Assembly (NCBI GenBank): GCA_023441965.1
Contig: JAEZNB010000019.1
Coordinates: 1-13,772 of the forward strand
DNA from: Bacillota bacterium
Lineage (GTDB): Bacteria; Bacillota; Clostridia; Lachnospirales; Lachnospiraceae
DNA: 13,772 nucleotides
Direction of reading: 5' to 3'
The stretch's first letter is position 1; each line of letters begins with the position of its first letter. Positions 1 to 7,674 of this stretch are shown piece by piece. The translations under genes were made by a program, and so were the position numbers. Below the pieces are notes generated by a model. That model was not told the origin of the DNA, searched no databases, and saw nothing but the letters and a program-made list of their open reading frames with translations.

Positions 1-213
1 ATGCTTTTTACAATACTGTTAGAATTCATAGTCATTGTGGATATCTTTCGCCTAACGAATATGAAGTAAAGTATTGGGATAAATTAGATGCATTGGAATG
101 GAAGGAAACAAACAGTGAAGCGAGTTAGTAGAAAAGTTCACGTTTAACTTGTACTTTTTCTTGACATAGTACCAATTCTGACAACATCTCTCTTTTGTCT
201 TTTTGACATAGCA
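1..213 (+). mobile_element. IS3-family (IS150-like) element, 3' end, copy 1
   Basis: This is the right end of an insertion sequence whose 5' part lies outside the window. It holds the transposase C-terminus (3-128) and a subterminal segment. The stretch 125-170 is nearly identical to the reverse complement of about 10860-10905, so the same element occurs again, inverted, at the right of the window. I place the outer end at 213 because the + strand there ends in ...TAGCA (IS3 elements end in CA) and because the cadA-like reading frame on the other strand loses family resemblance at that point. The other copy starts TGCTA at 10841, the matching inverted terminus. The end is inferred from this comparison and could be off by some bases. 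The subterminal part contains two similar GACATAG(T/C)ACC repeats, around 163-172 and 205-214. Confidence 0.8.
3..128 (+). CDS. IS3-family transposase OrfB, C-terminal end (partial at window edge)
   Basis: The reading frame enters from outside the window and ends at TAG 126-128, giving 41 residues. It begins AFYNTVRIHSHCGYLSPNEY, the typical end of the IS3 OrfB integrase core, where an N-x-x-R-x-H-x-x-L-x-x-x-x-P pattern follows the catalytic Glu. It matches the end of the copy at 10904-11227 almost residue for residue. Unlike that copy it keeps a Trp codon (TGG) in KYWDKLD where the other has TGA, so this copy is intact as far as it can be seen. The catalytic residues lie outside the window. 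Confidence 0.85.
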   Translation, partial: AFYNTVRIHSHCGYLSPNEYEVKYWDKLDALEWKETNSEAS

Positions 214-439
214 CCGCCGCCTTATAATTTATACGACAATCCGGTTCGATCTTTTTACAAGCCTTCACCGCTTTTTTCATGATTTCGTCAAACGTCCCGT
301 CGTCGGCTTCGATGGTCAGCTTCTGCGTCATAAAGCTGACGCTTGCGCTTGTCACACCATCGATTTTTTTGATTGCCTCCTCCATTTTTGCCGCGCAGTT
401 GGCGCAGTCCAGTTCCTCCAGTCCGAATACTTTTTTCAT
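214..439 (-). pseudogene. cadA: Truncated Zn/Cd-type P-type ATPase: N-terminal heavy-metal-binding domain only
   Basis: The frame opens at ATG 439-437, overlapping the arsR stop (ATGA), so the two are translationally coupled. Residues 1 to about 70 form one HMA metal-binding domain with the CxxC motif in LDCANCAAKMEEAI, and later IEPDC, as at the N-terminus of CadA/ZntA-type efflux ATPases. A full pump has about 620-700 residues and several membrane segments; here the pump portion is absent. At about residue 75 the frame runs into the IS3 element and continues to a stop at 125-127, adding about 29 IS-encoded residues for a predicted 104-residue product. The pump function is certainly lost. 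A stand-alone metal-binding protein could still be made. The gene symbol reflects family resemblance; ZntA-like is equally possible. Confidence 0.85.
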
Positions 440-786
440 TTTGCTTCCTCCTCTTTTAAATGTTCATAGCCTTGACCGATAATCGACCTGACATGGTCGT
501 CGGGCAGAAAATAAATGATTGTTTTACCCTCGCGGCGATTGCTGACAAGCTTCGCATCCTTCAATACCTTGAGCTGATGGGAGATGGCCGATTGCGTCAT
601 GCTGAGAAGCTCGGCTATGGCGCAAACGCACAGCTCCGACTCAAAAAGAGAATACAGGATTTTTATCCGCGTCGTGTCTCCGAAAACCTTGAACAGGTCG
701 CCTAAATCACATAAAAATTCGTCCGGTGGCATCTCCGTCCTAACGGTTTTCAGCGTTTCTTCATGATTGTGCTTTTTATCTCTCAT
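436..786 (-). CDS. ArsR/SmtB-family metal-sensing repressor (CadC/CzrA-like)
   Basis: This winged-helix repressor of 116 residues is expected to leave DNA when it binds Zn, Cd or a similar metal. Visible features are ELCVCAIAELL (Cys-x-Cys in the alpha-3 metal site of ArsR/CadC proteins), the recognition helix TQSAISHQLKVLKDA, the wing NRREGKTIIYFL, and a C-terminal helix DDHVRSIIGQGYEHLKEE whose D-x-H...H-x-x-E spacing matches the alpha-5 zinc site of SmtB/CzrA. I chose ATG 786 rather than the ATG at 831, because the longer form would start inside the promoter and cover the operator, and because an AAAGG element precedes 786. The stop overlaps the start of the cadA-like gene. Promoter and operator lie directly upstream, so autoregulation is likely. 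The metal cannot be assigned; carrying both Cys and alpha-5 ligands suggests a CadC-like, two-site protein. Confidence 0.92.
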   Translation of the reverse strand: MRDKKHNHEETLKTVRTEMPPDEFLCDLGDLFKVFGDTTRIKILYSLFESELCVCAIAELLSMTQSAISHQLKVLKDAKLVSNRREGKTIIYFLPDDHVRSIIGQGYEHLKEEEAK

Positions 787-802
787 ATTATTGAGCAACC
801 TT

Positions 803-826
803 TCATATGAATGTACATTCATATGA
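803..826. promoter_or_regulatory. 24-bp perfect palindromic operator of the arsR-cadA unit
   Basis: The half-site TCATATGAATGT is followed directly by its exact reverse complement. AT-rich TGAA...TTCA palindromes of this kind are typical ArsR/SmtB-family operators. It overlaps the -10 element (823-828) and the expected transcription start, so a bound repressor would block initiation. Confidence 0.85.
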
Positions 827-851
827 TACAACGCTCATATGATTATGTCAA
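823..851 (-). promoter_or_regulatory. Promoter of arsR-cadA
   Basis: On the minus strand TTGACA (851-846) is followed after exactly 17 bp by TATCAT (828-823). This is a near-consensus sigma-A promoter. Its -10 is embedded in the edge of the palindromic operator. Confidence 0.85.
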
Positions 852-890
852 TAGAAAATAACATAAATTTTGGTATTTGCAAAAATCATT

Positions 891-908
891 ATCAAATAAC
901 ATTATTTG
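891..908. repeat. Short AT-rich palindrome at the end of the solute-binding-protein gene
   Basis: TCAAATAA-CA-TTATTTGA has perfect 8-bp arms and overlaps the stop codon of the binding-protein gene. On the minus strand it is followed by TAATGATTTTT within about 12 bases. A two-base loop and A/T-only arms make a weak terminator at best. No better terminator is visible between 840 and 901. Confidence 0.35.
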
Positions 909-2572
909 AGCTTAATCAATGATAAATCGACCAGGTTAGGTATGCTATTGAACTCATAGCTTTCCACAACGGCATCGTTGTAAATTACCATTTCGTTCAT
1001 ATAGTCAATCGGAACCAATACGCTGCTTTCGTGTGCGCAAATCAGTGCTTTATGGTAAACCTCACAAATTTCATCCTCATCGGTTATCGTAAGTAAACTG
1101 TTAATCAATTCATGTGCTTCCTCATAAGGCATATTGGCAAGGCTTTTTGCAACCTGCGGGTCAGTGGAGAATTTTCCGGCTCCGGCGCTATAATCCACAC
1201 AAGGATTCATATTTGCCACAAAAATGAACGGATCATAAGGAATCCAATAGCTGATATAGGTTGTCATCTCATAATTTGATTTGCTGTAAACATCGTTGAA
1301 AAACGCCATCATTTCAAGAGGAGAAAGCTTTAGTTCCATGCCGATTTCTTTCAGCTCTGTCTGTAAGGCAAGTACGAGTTTATCGTATGTTCCGGTCGCG
1401 GGATATTTTAGTTCAGCCGAAAGCTTAACTCCATCTTTCTCTCGAATGCCATCGCCATCCGAATCTACCCAGCCGGCTTCTTCAAGGAGTAATTTCGACA
1501 ATTCAACATCGTATTTATACGGCTCAACGCTGATGTCGCAGTAAGGCAATGCGGGGGACATAATCGTATCGGCCTTTGATTTCAAGCCAAAGTATAGGTT
1601 TTCAATGATGCTCTCTTTATCAATTGCATGATTTATAGCAAGACGTACATTGAGGTCGTCAAAGGGTGCCTGATCGGAATTCATTGCAAGATATTCCGTA
1701 ACAAAATCAATGTCCGAAACGATGCCTGTATAACCGTCCCACTCTTTCATTTCCACAAAAGAATCGGCAGACATTTTATCCGCACCGACGATCATATCTA
1801 TTTCGCCGTTTTTCAATGCAAGATTCTTTGCTTCCGGGATAATTTTCACTATAACCTTATCTGCATCGGGTGCTTCTCCGTAGTAATGCGGATTGCGAAC
1901 AAAAACATATTCTGTGTCATTTTTATTTTCACCCGTATACATATAAGGACCTGTACCCAAGGTTCCTTTCTCAAGCAGTTCAAAATTCAGCGTACCGTCC
2001 TCATTAAAGGCTGAAGGAGCCATAATACCGCGTGGCATCGCCATTGCAAGGTCGTTCAAAGCAGCATAATACGGTGCCGACATATGGAATTCGACCTCGT
2101 AGTCGCCTTTAACAATAACCTCTTTCAGCATGGAATCAAAGAGACCACTGTCGTTGCTGCCCGCAAGCAGAGTGCGCATACTGTCAAAATACACCTTTAC
2201 GCATTCTGCGTTGAAATCAGTTCCGTCTGAGAATTTCACATCCTCACGAAGCTTGAATGTATAGATAAGTCCATCGTCTGACATATTCCATTCGGTTGCA
2301 AGGCAGGGTGAAATAACTCCGTCCTTGTATTCTACCAGCGTTTCATAGAAATTATTGATGTAATAATGATAGCTGTATGACCTTGCTGTTGCCGAGGGAT
2401 CATAGAAGGATCCGAAACCACCTACGAAATTATAGCTTTCTGCAAGTGTTACAACCTTTTCGGCTGATGAGTCCCGCTCGTTCGATATTTGGGCCGGCTT
2501 GGATTGACAGCCTGTAAATACTGCAAGGCACATGACCAATGCAAGCGTGAGTGCAAGATTTTTTTTGTTCAT
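902..2572 (-). CDS. Lipoprotein solute-binding protein, family 5 (nickel/peptide/opine ABC importer)
   Basis: This is the extracellular binding component of the importer encoded just upstream. I start it at ATG 2572, preceded by AAAAGGAGAAAATA, giving 556 residues; an in-frame ATG at 2608 lies inside the previous gene. The N-terminus has a Lys-rich stretch, a hydrophobic core and the lipobox VFTGC with the lipidated Cys at residue 22, so the protein should be anchored outside the membrane. The body shows family-5 hallmarks: ETLVEYKDGVISPCLATEW, YTFKLREDVKFSDGTDFNA, LGTGPYMY, VRLAINHAIDKESI and a D-x-D-x-D-G loop (DSDGDGIREKDG). Length is like NikA/CntA/DppA. It is the last gene of the operon. 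The ligand (peptide, Ni/Co complex or opine metallophore) cannot be read from the sequence. Confidence 0.93.
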   Translation of the reverse strand: MNKKNLALTLALVMCLAVFTGCQSKPAQISNERDSSAEKVVTLAESYNFVGGFGSFYDPSATARSYSYHYYINNFYETLVEYKDGVISPCLATEWNMSDDGLIYTFKLREDVKFSDGTDFNAECVKVYFDSMRTLLAGSNDSGLFDSMLKEVIVKGDYEVEFHMSAPYYAALNDLAMAMPRGIMAPSAFNEDGTLNFELLEKGTLGTGPYMYTGENKNDTEYVFVRNPHYYGEAPDADKVIVKIIPEAKNLALKNGEIDMIVGADKMSADSFVEMKEWDGYTGIVSDIDFVTEYLAMNSDQAPFDDLNVRLAINHAIDKESIIENLYFGLKSKADTIMSPALPYCDISVEPYKYDVELSKLLLEEAGWVDSDGDGIREKDGVKLSAELKYPATGTYDKLVLALQTELKEIGMELKLSPLEMMAFFNDVYSKSNYEMTTYISYWIPYDPFIFVANMNPCVDYSAGAGKFSTDPQVAKSLANMPYEEAHELINSLLTITDEDEICEVYHKALICAHESSVLVPIDYMNEMVIYNDAVVESYEFNSIPNLVDLSLIKLK

Positions 2573-2594
2573 TATTTTCTCCTTTTTGATTAAT

Positions 2595-3374
2595 TTATTG
2601 TAAAGCATGTCTTTTTGACAGCAATGCTTTCACTAATTGACCGGCATAAGGGGATGTGAAATCCTCAAAGCCTTTCGGATTTATTATCCTGTCTACGATT
2701 TCACCGTTTTTCATAACAAGGATATGCTCTGCCATATACATTGCCACGTCCAAGTCATGCGTGATGATAAGGTAGCCACATGACAGCTTTGTTCGCAGTT
2801 CTTTCAGCAAATCAAGTATTTGCTTTCTGAGGGTTACATCAAGCCCGCTGAAGGATTCATCAAAAATAATCAGCTTGGGATTGGCAGCAAGAGCTCTTGC
2901 TATGCAAATCCGTTTTTGCTGACCTCCCGAAAGCTCTTTTGGAAGTCTTAACAGAATTTCATCGGACAGACCAACCATTTGAAGCAGTCTTTCCTTTTCG
3001 CCCGCTCTTTGCCCTTTTGCAATATTGGCAAGATGTATAAGCGGTTCGTCCAATATGTCTGTAATTCTCTGTCTCGGGTCAAGGGAGCTTTCGGCATCCT
3101 GCATGACAAGCTGAATGTCAGAACGTTTTTTGCGAAGCTCTGCTCTGCTGTATTCCTTTATATCCGTTCCATCAAGAAGCACATGGCCGCTTGTTGGAAA
3201 CTCAATAAATGATAATATACGGGCTAAAGTGCTTTTTCCGCTTCCGCTTTCGCCTACCAGCGCATAAACACAATTTTCCTTAAATTCAGCGGAAACATTG
3301 CTTAGCGCATCATGATAACCACTTTTTGCTCCTTCTCTGGAATACTTTTTTGAAATTTTTATCGCTTGTAACAT
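2595..3374 (-). CDS. ABC importer ATPase subunit, NikE/CntF/DppF-like
   Basis: This cytoplasmic ATPase of 259 residues pairs with the ATPase encoded just upstream. It has Walker A GESGSGKST (41-49), Q-loop MQDAESSLDPRQRI, ABC signature LSGGQ (148-152), Walker B KLIIFDE (about 167-173), D-loop SGLD and switch His in IITHD (206). The SSLDPRQ stretch is typical of the second ATPase of family-5 importers. The start at ATG 3374 follows GGGAGG and overlaps the previous gene by 16 bases. The short C-terminus lacks the Cys-rich oligopeptide extension of DppF/OppF, resembling the short NikE/CntF forms. The binding-protein start lies 22 bases after its stop. Confidence 0.92.
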   Translation of the reverse strand: MLQAIKISKKYSREGAKSGYHDALSNVSAEFKENCVYALVGESGSGKSTLARILSFIEFPTSGHVLLDGTDIKEYSRAELRKKRSDIQLVMQDAESSLDPRQRITDILDEPLIHLANIAKGQRAGEKERLLQMVGLSDEILLRLPKELSGGQQKRICIARALAANPKLIIFDESFSGLDVTLRKQILDLLKELRTKLSCGYLIITHDLDVAMYMAEHILVMKNGEIVDRIINPKGFEDFTSPYAGQLVKALLSKRHALQ

Positions 3375-4153
3375 GGCACACCTCCCGACAAGAGGCTTGC
3401 ATTAAAAAGCTCTCTTGTGTAATCATGCTTTGGCTGTCCAAAAACAGTCTGCATATTTCCACTCTCAATAATTCTACCGTTTTGCATCACAATTACGCTG
3501 TCGCAAAGGGATGCGGCGACCCCAAAATCGTGTGTGATTACGATGAAAGAAACACCGGCTTTTCTAATCCGTTCAAATTCCGTAAGAATAAGCTGCTCGG
3601 AAATCGCATCCACTGCTGTTGTCGCTTCATCTGCAATAATCAGCTTCGGTTTCAAAAGCATTGTCAGGGCAATCATAATTCTTTGCAGCATTCCTCCGGA
3701 CAGCTCTCCGGGGTAACATCTCATCAACAATTCTGCGTTTGGAAGATTAAACGCTTCCATTGCCTCAATAGAAGCTTCAAGAAGCTTTGCTTTAGGCTTT
3801 TTTTGATAAACAGCAAGAGTATCAATCATCTGTTTTCCTATTCTTATCATCGGAGCAAAGGAAGTCATTGGGTTTTGCATAATCATTGCAATTTCCGTAC
3901 CTCTGAAGGTGCGGCGGTTTTTTCCCGGCAACCCGTTAAGCTCCTGCCCGCAATAAGAAATACTTCCGCCTATATCAAACACGTTTTGATTAAGCAAGCC
4001 CATAATTGCCTTTCCCGTCATGGTTTTTCCGCTTCCGCTTTCGCCGATTATTCCCATAGCCCCGCCTTGGGTAAGGCTAAAGCTGCTGCCTTCCAAAATT
4101 ATCTGTTTATTCCTTTTGGTACAGATTGTTAAATTCTTAATATCCAGCAGCAT
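3359..4153 (-). CDS. ABC importer ATPase subunit, NikD/CntD/DppD-like
   Basis: This is the first of the two importer ATPases, 264 residues, cytoplasmic. It has Walker A GESGSGKT (37-44), MQNPMTSFAP after the Q-loop Gln (typical of DppD/NikD), signature LSGGM (151-155), Walker B KLIIADE (170-176), D-loop TAVD and switch His in VITHD (208). The start is ATG 4153, preceded by GGAGGGATAAA and one base after the stop of the DppC-like permease; the frame is open further upstream but that part overlaps the permease and resembles nothing. Length and the missing C-terminal extension fit NikD/CntD rather than the longer DppD/OppD. Heterodimerisation with the ATPase at 2595-3374 is expected. Confidence 0.92.
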   Translation of the reverse strand: MLLDIKNLTICTKRNKQIILEGSSFSLTQGGAMGIIGESGSGKTMTGKAIMGLLNQNVFDIGGSISYCGQELNGLPGKNRRTFRGTEIAMIMQNPMTSFAPMIRIGKQMIDTLAVYQKKPKAKLLEASIEAMEAFNLPNAELLMRCYPGELSGGMLQRIMIALTMLLKPKLIIADEATTAVDAISEQLILTEFERIRKAGVSFIVITHDFGVAASLCDSVIVMQNGRIIESGNMQTVFGQPKHDYTRELFNASLLSGGVPCYKR

Positions 4154-4154
4154 T

Positions 4155-4973
4155 TTATCCCTCCTCCGGTGAAATAATATCTCGCAGTGCTTCGCCAAAC
4201 AAATTAAATCCGGCCGCAGTAAACAAAATGCACAAGCCGGGGTATACAACAAGGCTCGGGTGGCTAAATAAATATTCCGAAGCACCGCTGAACATAGCGC
4301 CCCATTCGGCAGCTCCGGTTTCAAATCCAAAGCCAAGAAAGGCATAGCTTGAAATTGTAATAATAATTGAGGCAATTCCTGTACTGTAATAAACAATCAG
4401 CTGCGGTAAAATATTAGGCAAAAGGTGACAAAGGACAATATGAGCTTCTGTACAGCCTGATATACGGCAAGCTACAATATATGGCTTGTTCTTTTCCGCC
4501 AAAACAAAGGTGCGTATAATCCTTGCAAACCATACCCACATGGAAATCACAACGGAAAGCAATATGCTGCGGTAGCCGTTTCCCAGAGAGCCTGCCAGGG
4601 TAATAGCGATAAGCATGGGCGGAAATGCCATCAGAATATCAATAATTGCTGAAAACACATGGTCAACAGCACCGCCGATGTATGTGCATACAGTAGCTAT
4701 TAACGTGCTGATTGCAGCAAGCACAAGCAGCGTCGGTATTGCAACAGAAAGAGAATTTCTTGCACCATAAACAAGCCGTGAGAGTACACAACGCCCCATT
4801 TCATCAGTCCCAAAGGGATAATCGGAGGAGGAAGCTGCGAAGGTGTTCATGATATTCGTATCTGTCGGGCTGTTAGGAGCAATAATTGGTGCAAACAGTG
4901 CTATAAGGGTAACGCCTGCAACCATAGCAAGTCCCACTACGGCTTGCTTGTTTCTTAAAACCCTTTTTATCAT
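4155..4973 (-). CDS. ABC importer permease, NikC/CntC/DppC-like
   Basis: This inner-membrane permease of 272 residues forms the channel with the DppB-like subunit. The N-terminus has one membrane segment after MIKRVLRNKQAVVGL, then the motif APIIAPNSPTDTN and YPFGTDEMGRCVLSRLVYGARNSL, a hallmark of the DppC/NikC family. Further membrane segments follow, with an EAA-type coupling loop around YIVACRISGCTEAHIVLCHLLPN. The start ATG overlaps the stop of the previous gene (ATGA), with GGAGGGGAG upstream, indicating coupled translation. The EAA loop has Cys and Ser where many relatives have Ala-Arg-Ala-x-Gly, a small deviation that stays within the family. Confidence 0.93.
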   Translation of the reverse strand: MIKRVLRNKQAVVGLAMVAGVTLIALFAPIIAPNSPTDTNIMNTFAASSSDYPFGTDEMGRCVLSRLVYGARNSLSVAIPTLLVLAAISTLIATVCTYIGGAVDHVFSAIIDILMAFPPMLIAITLAGSLGNGYRSILLSVVISMWVWFARIIRTFVLAEKNKPYIVACRISGCTEAHIVLCHLLPNILPQLIVYYSTGIASIIITISSYAFLGFGFETGAAEWGAMFSGASEYLFSHPSLVVYPGLCILFTAAGFNLFGEALRDIISPEEG

Positions 4974-5929
4974 ATTGTATTCTCCCCTCCGGCACGAATC
5001 GCAGGGCTAATGCCAATATTTATCAAATCCGCCGCAAAATTCACGACCACAAAAACAACCGCTGCAATCAATACAATCGCATTTATTACAGGCAAATCCC
5101 TTCCTGTGATGGATTCGATTAATAGAGAGCCGATTCCCGGCCACGAGAACACTGCCTCTACTGTGGCGCTGCCGGCAAGCAGAAAGCCAAAATTCTGTGC
5201 TGTCATTGTTACTATGGGCGGCAGAGAATACAATGTTACCATTTTTGCTATCTTTCTTTCCGACAAGCCTCTTGCTCTTGCATAGGCTACAAAGTCGCAA
5301 TGGTAAGCCTTGATAAGCACCGAACGAAAGACTCTTATTCCCGAAGCAGCAATGGGAATCGCCAGGGAAACAGCCGGAAGGATGAGTCCCTTAAAACTTC
5401 CATAATCCGAAACCTTAAATATTGGTAAGCACACTGCAAAAACGATCAGCAATAAAAAGCCAATCCAGTAATTTGGAAGTGAAATTCCGATTATTCCAAG
5501 AAAATGTGTTGTGCCATCAAATATGCCGTTTTTCTTTGCAGCCGAAATTACGCTTGCAGGAACAAGAAGCAGCGTTGAAATCAGCATTGCCAACAGTACA
5601 ATTTGAAGCGTTGCGCCAAAAGCGCTGCCGACAGATTGCATAACAGGTTTTTTTGAAAGAAGCGATATGCCAAAATCACCCCTTGTCGCATTGCTCACCC
5701 AGCTGATGTATTGAACAGGCAGTGGTTTATCTGAGCCTATATTCTCCCGCACTTCCATGATTTGCTCCGCCGTAGGGCGGGTATATATTCGTTGTGCAAG
5801 CGCTTCAGCCGGGTCAACGGGCGAAAGGTTCACAAACAGGAATGACATAATTGTCACGCCAAACAATACCACGACAAGCCCAAGCAATTTTTTTATTATC
5901 AGTTTTATTGTTCGTGTTTGTCTTGTCAT
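4970..5929 (-). CDS. ABC importer permease, NikB/CntB/DppB-like
   Basis: This integral membrane permease of 319 residues starts with the TM segment LLGLVVVLFGVTIMSFLFVN, then SPVDPAEA and the DKPLPVQYISWVSNATRGDFGISL region, the standard N-terminal signature of DppB/NikB proteins. About six membrane segments are visible. The EAA coupling loop is FVAYARARGLSERKIAKMVTL, and VEAVFSWPGIGSLLIESITGRDLP near the C-terminus is highly characteristic. The start ATG overlaps the stop of the upstream ABC half-transporter (ATGA). The ribosome binding site is weak (GGCGAGG), so translation probably depends on coupling, which ties importer expression to the two upstream ABC genes. Confidence 0.94.
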   Translation of the reverse strand: MTRQTRTIKLIIKKLLGLVVVLFGVTIMSFLFVNLSPVDPAEALAQRIYTRPTAEQIMEVRENIGSDKPLPVQYISWVSNATRGDFGISLLSKKPVMQSVGSAFGATLQIVLLAMLISTLLLVPASVISAAKKNGIFDGTTHFLGIIGISLPNYWIGFLLLIVFAVCLPIFKVSDYGSFKGLILPAVSLAIPIAASGIRVFRSVLIKAYHCDFVAYARARGLSERKIAKMVTLYSLPPIVTMTAQNFGFLLAGSATVEAVFSWPGIGSLLIESITGRDLPVINAIVLIAAVVFVVVNFAADLINIGISPAIRAGGENTI

Positions 5930-7674
5930 AGTGTTGCTGCCTCGCCGACTTTCCAGCTTACTGCTTTTTGTCTGCCGCCTACAAAATCCGCATAGATTCC
6001 CGGTTGCTTAATAAGCTCTTTGTGCGTTCCTTTTTGTGAAATCTTACCATTGTCGATAACGATAATCTCATCGGCATTTCGTACAGTTTTCAGCCGGTGG
6101 GCAATCATAATGACGGTTTTGCTTTTTGTCAGCTCATAAATTGCTTTTTGCAGCTCGTTTTCATTTTCCGGGTCAACATTGGCGGTAGCTTCGTCTAAAA
6201 TGATAATCGGCGCGTTTTTCAGTATTGCTCTTGCAATAGAGATGCGCTGCTTTTCACCGCCGGAAATCGTTGCGCCGCCCTCTCCGATCACGCTGTTATA
6301 CCCGTCCGGCAAAGCGCTGATAAACTCGTGACAACACGCTTTCTTTGCCGCCATAACCACATCATCATGGCTTGCTGCCGGGTTACCGAATTTGATATTG
6401 TTTTCTATCGTATCGTTAAAAAGATAAACATTCTGAAATACCATGCTGATGTTGGACAGCAAGGAATCCAGAGAATATTTTCGTATATCTGTACCGCCAA
6501 GCGTAATGCTTCCATCGGTTACATCCCAAAAACGGGCAATTAAATTACACAGAGTCGTTTTACCGCTTCCCGAAGGACCTACAATAGCAGTCGTGGTGCC
6601 TGCCGGAATTGTCAGCGAAACATCATCTATTACTCTGCGTTCCTCATAGCAAAAACTCACATGATTAAACACAATATCAAGCTTGTCGGGTTTGATTTCA
6701 ACGCCATCCGTATCCATAAGCGGCGATTTACTGACAGCTTCTACTCTGTCGATGGAGGCATTAATCATCGGCAGCATAAAGAACATCTTTCCCGCCACTT
6801 CAAGCTGGATATATACCATAAAGGAAGAAATCATCATCAACAAGCAAATAAACAATTCCATTTCTCCGTTTAGATAAAGCAAAACGGAGACAAAAGCTGC
6901 ACATACAGACGCAACGGACAAGGCGCAATGCTCCAAGGCTATGTATGGAATGCGAAGCTTTTCGACCTTCAAATTTTGCTGCTCTGTTTCGGAAATCGTT
7001 TTGTCCATTGTGCTGTTAGCATCCCTTGTAAGGTGAAAGGATTTAACAATTCCCATTCCCTGAATATATTCCAGGACAGCGTCAACAAGCTTTGTTTGTG
7101 CGGCAAGTCGAACAGGGGATACCTCGTCCGACTTTTTCAGAAGTTTTCCGTTAATCAGTATGAATACTGCTGTCCCCAAGAAAAAGATAATGCCTATGCG
7201 CCAATCAAAAAACATCACACCAATTGATAAAATGCAAGCATGAATAACACCTACCAAGGTTCTTACAATAACGGCAAAGGACATCGCTTCCATATCCTCC
7301 ATAGTTGTTGTTGCAACTGCCGTAATGTTGCCGAGGCTGTGGGAATTGAAGAAGCCCATCGGCATATACTTTATCCGCTCTCCTATTTCAATTCGCTTTT
7401 CTTCACAGGTGTGGTAGCTGGCTTCAGCTTCTTTTCTATGAGCAAGCTTCCACATTATGGATGTTCCTATTACGCTTAGCAGCATAACGCCGAAGGCTGC
7501 CGGTGCAAGTGCCCCCCTAAAGTCCTGCAATATAATCGCTTTGAGTGCAATCATGAGCGCGGCAAATTGCAGTGACTCGAAAATGCAGCGTATAATCTCA
7601 AAAGTCAAGCCTTTTATCCAGTTCCCCTTTTGTTTGTATGAAAAAATAAAGAATTTCTTATAAGCCTTTAACAT
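5926..7674 (-). CDS. ABC half-transporter, IrtB/YbtQ-like (second of a pair)
   Basis: The 582-residue protein has an N-terminal six-helix ABC transmembrane domain (about 20-300) fused to a nucleotide-binding domain. Motifs are Walker A GPSGSGKT (366-373), Q-loop VFQNVYLFNDTI, signature ISGGEKQ (470-476), Walker B IIILDE (490-495) and switch His in IAHRL (526). The D-loop reads ATANVDPENE; the DPENE ending is common in the siderophore-related half-transporter pairs (IrtAB, YbtPQ) and rarer in multidrug exporters. Those relatives import metal-siderophores despite the exporter fold. The start ATG follows the stop of the partner gene with no gap, with GGAGG upstream. A heterodimer with the 7675-9426 product is expected. 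A drug or peptide exporter remains an alternative. Confidence 0.9.
   Translation of the reverse strand: MLKAYKKFFIFSYKQKGNWIKGLTFEIIRCIFESLQFAALMIALKAIILQDFRGALAPAAFGVMLLSVIGTSIMWKLAHRKEAEASYHTCEEKRIEIGERIKYMPMGFFNSHSLGNITAVATTTMEDMEAMSFAVIVRTLVGVIHACILSIGVMFFDWRIGIIFFLGTAVFILINGKLLKKSDEVSPVRLAAQTKLVDAVLEYIQGMGIVKSFHLTRDANSTMDKTISETEQQNLKVEKLRIPYIALEHCALSVASVCAAFVSVLLYLNGEMELFICLLMMISSFMVYIQLEVAGKMFFMLPMINASIDRVEAVSKSPLMDTDGVEIKPDKLDIVFNHVSFCYEERRVIDDVSLTIPAGTTTAIVGPSGSGKTTLCNLIARFWDVTDGSITLGGTDIRKYSLDSLLSNISMVFQNVYLFNDTIENNIKFGNPAASHDDVVMAAKKACCHEFISALPDGYNSVIGEGGATISGGEKQRISIARAILKNAPIIILDEATANVDPENENELQKAIYELTKSKTVIMIAHRLKTVRNADEIIVIDNGKISQKGTHKELIKQPGIYADFVGGRQKAVSWKVGEAATL

Noticed and set aside
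787..831. Longer ArsR start at ATG 831.
   Set aside because: It would place the start codon at the -10 element and translate the operator. The predicted transcript starts downstream of it.
880..905. Fur-box-like sequence (AATCATTATCA) upstream of the arsR promoter.
   Set aside because: Only one half-site resembles the Fur consensus and no matching inverse half is present. In AT-rich DNA this is expected by chance.
3326..4132. A 268-codon open frame on the + strand over the two importer ATPase genes.
   Set aside because: It lies antisense to two genes with full Walker and signature motifs. Its translation is rich in His, Cys and Asn with no recognisable domain, and it lacks a ribosome binding site.
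4154..4396. N-terminal extension of the NikD-like ATPase to an upstream ATG at 4396.
   Set aside because: The extension overlaps the permease gene, resembles no ATPase sequence, and a good GGAGG precedes ATG 4153, where the family alignment begins.
5007..5300. 97-codon minus-strand frame overlapping the DppB-like permease.
   Set aside because: It is an alternative frame inside a well-supported permease gene, with no domain and no ribosome binding site.
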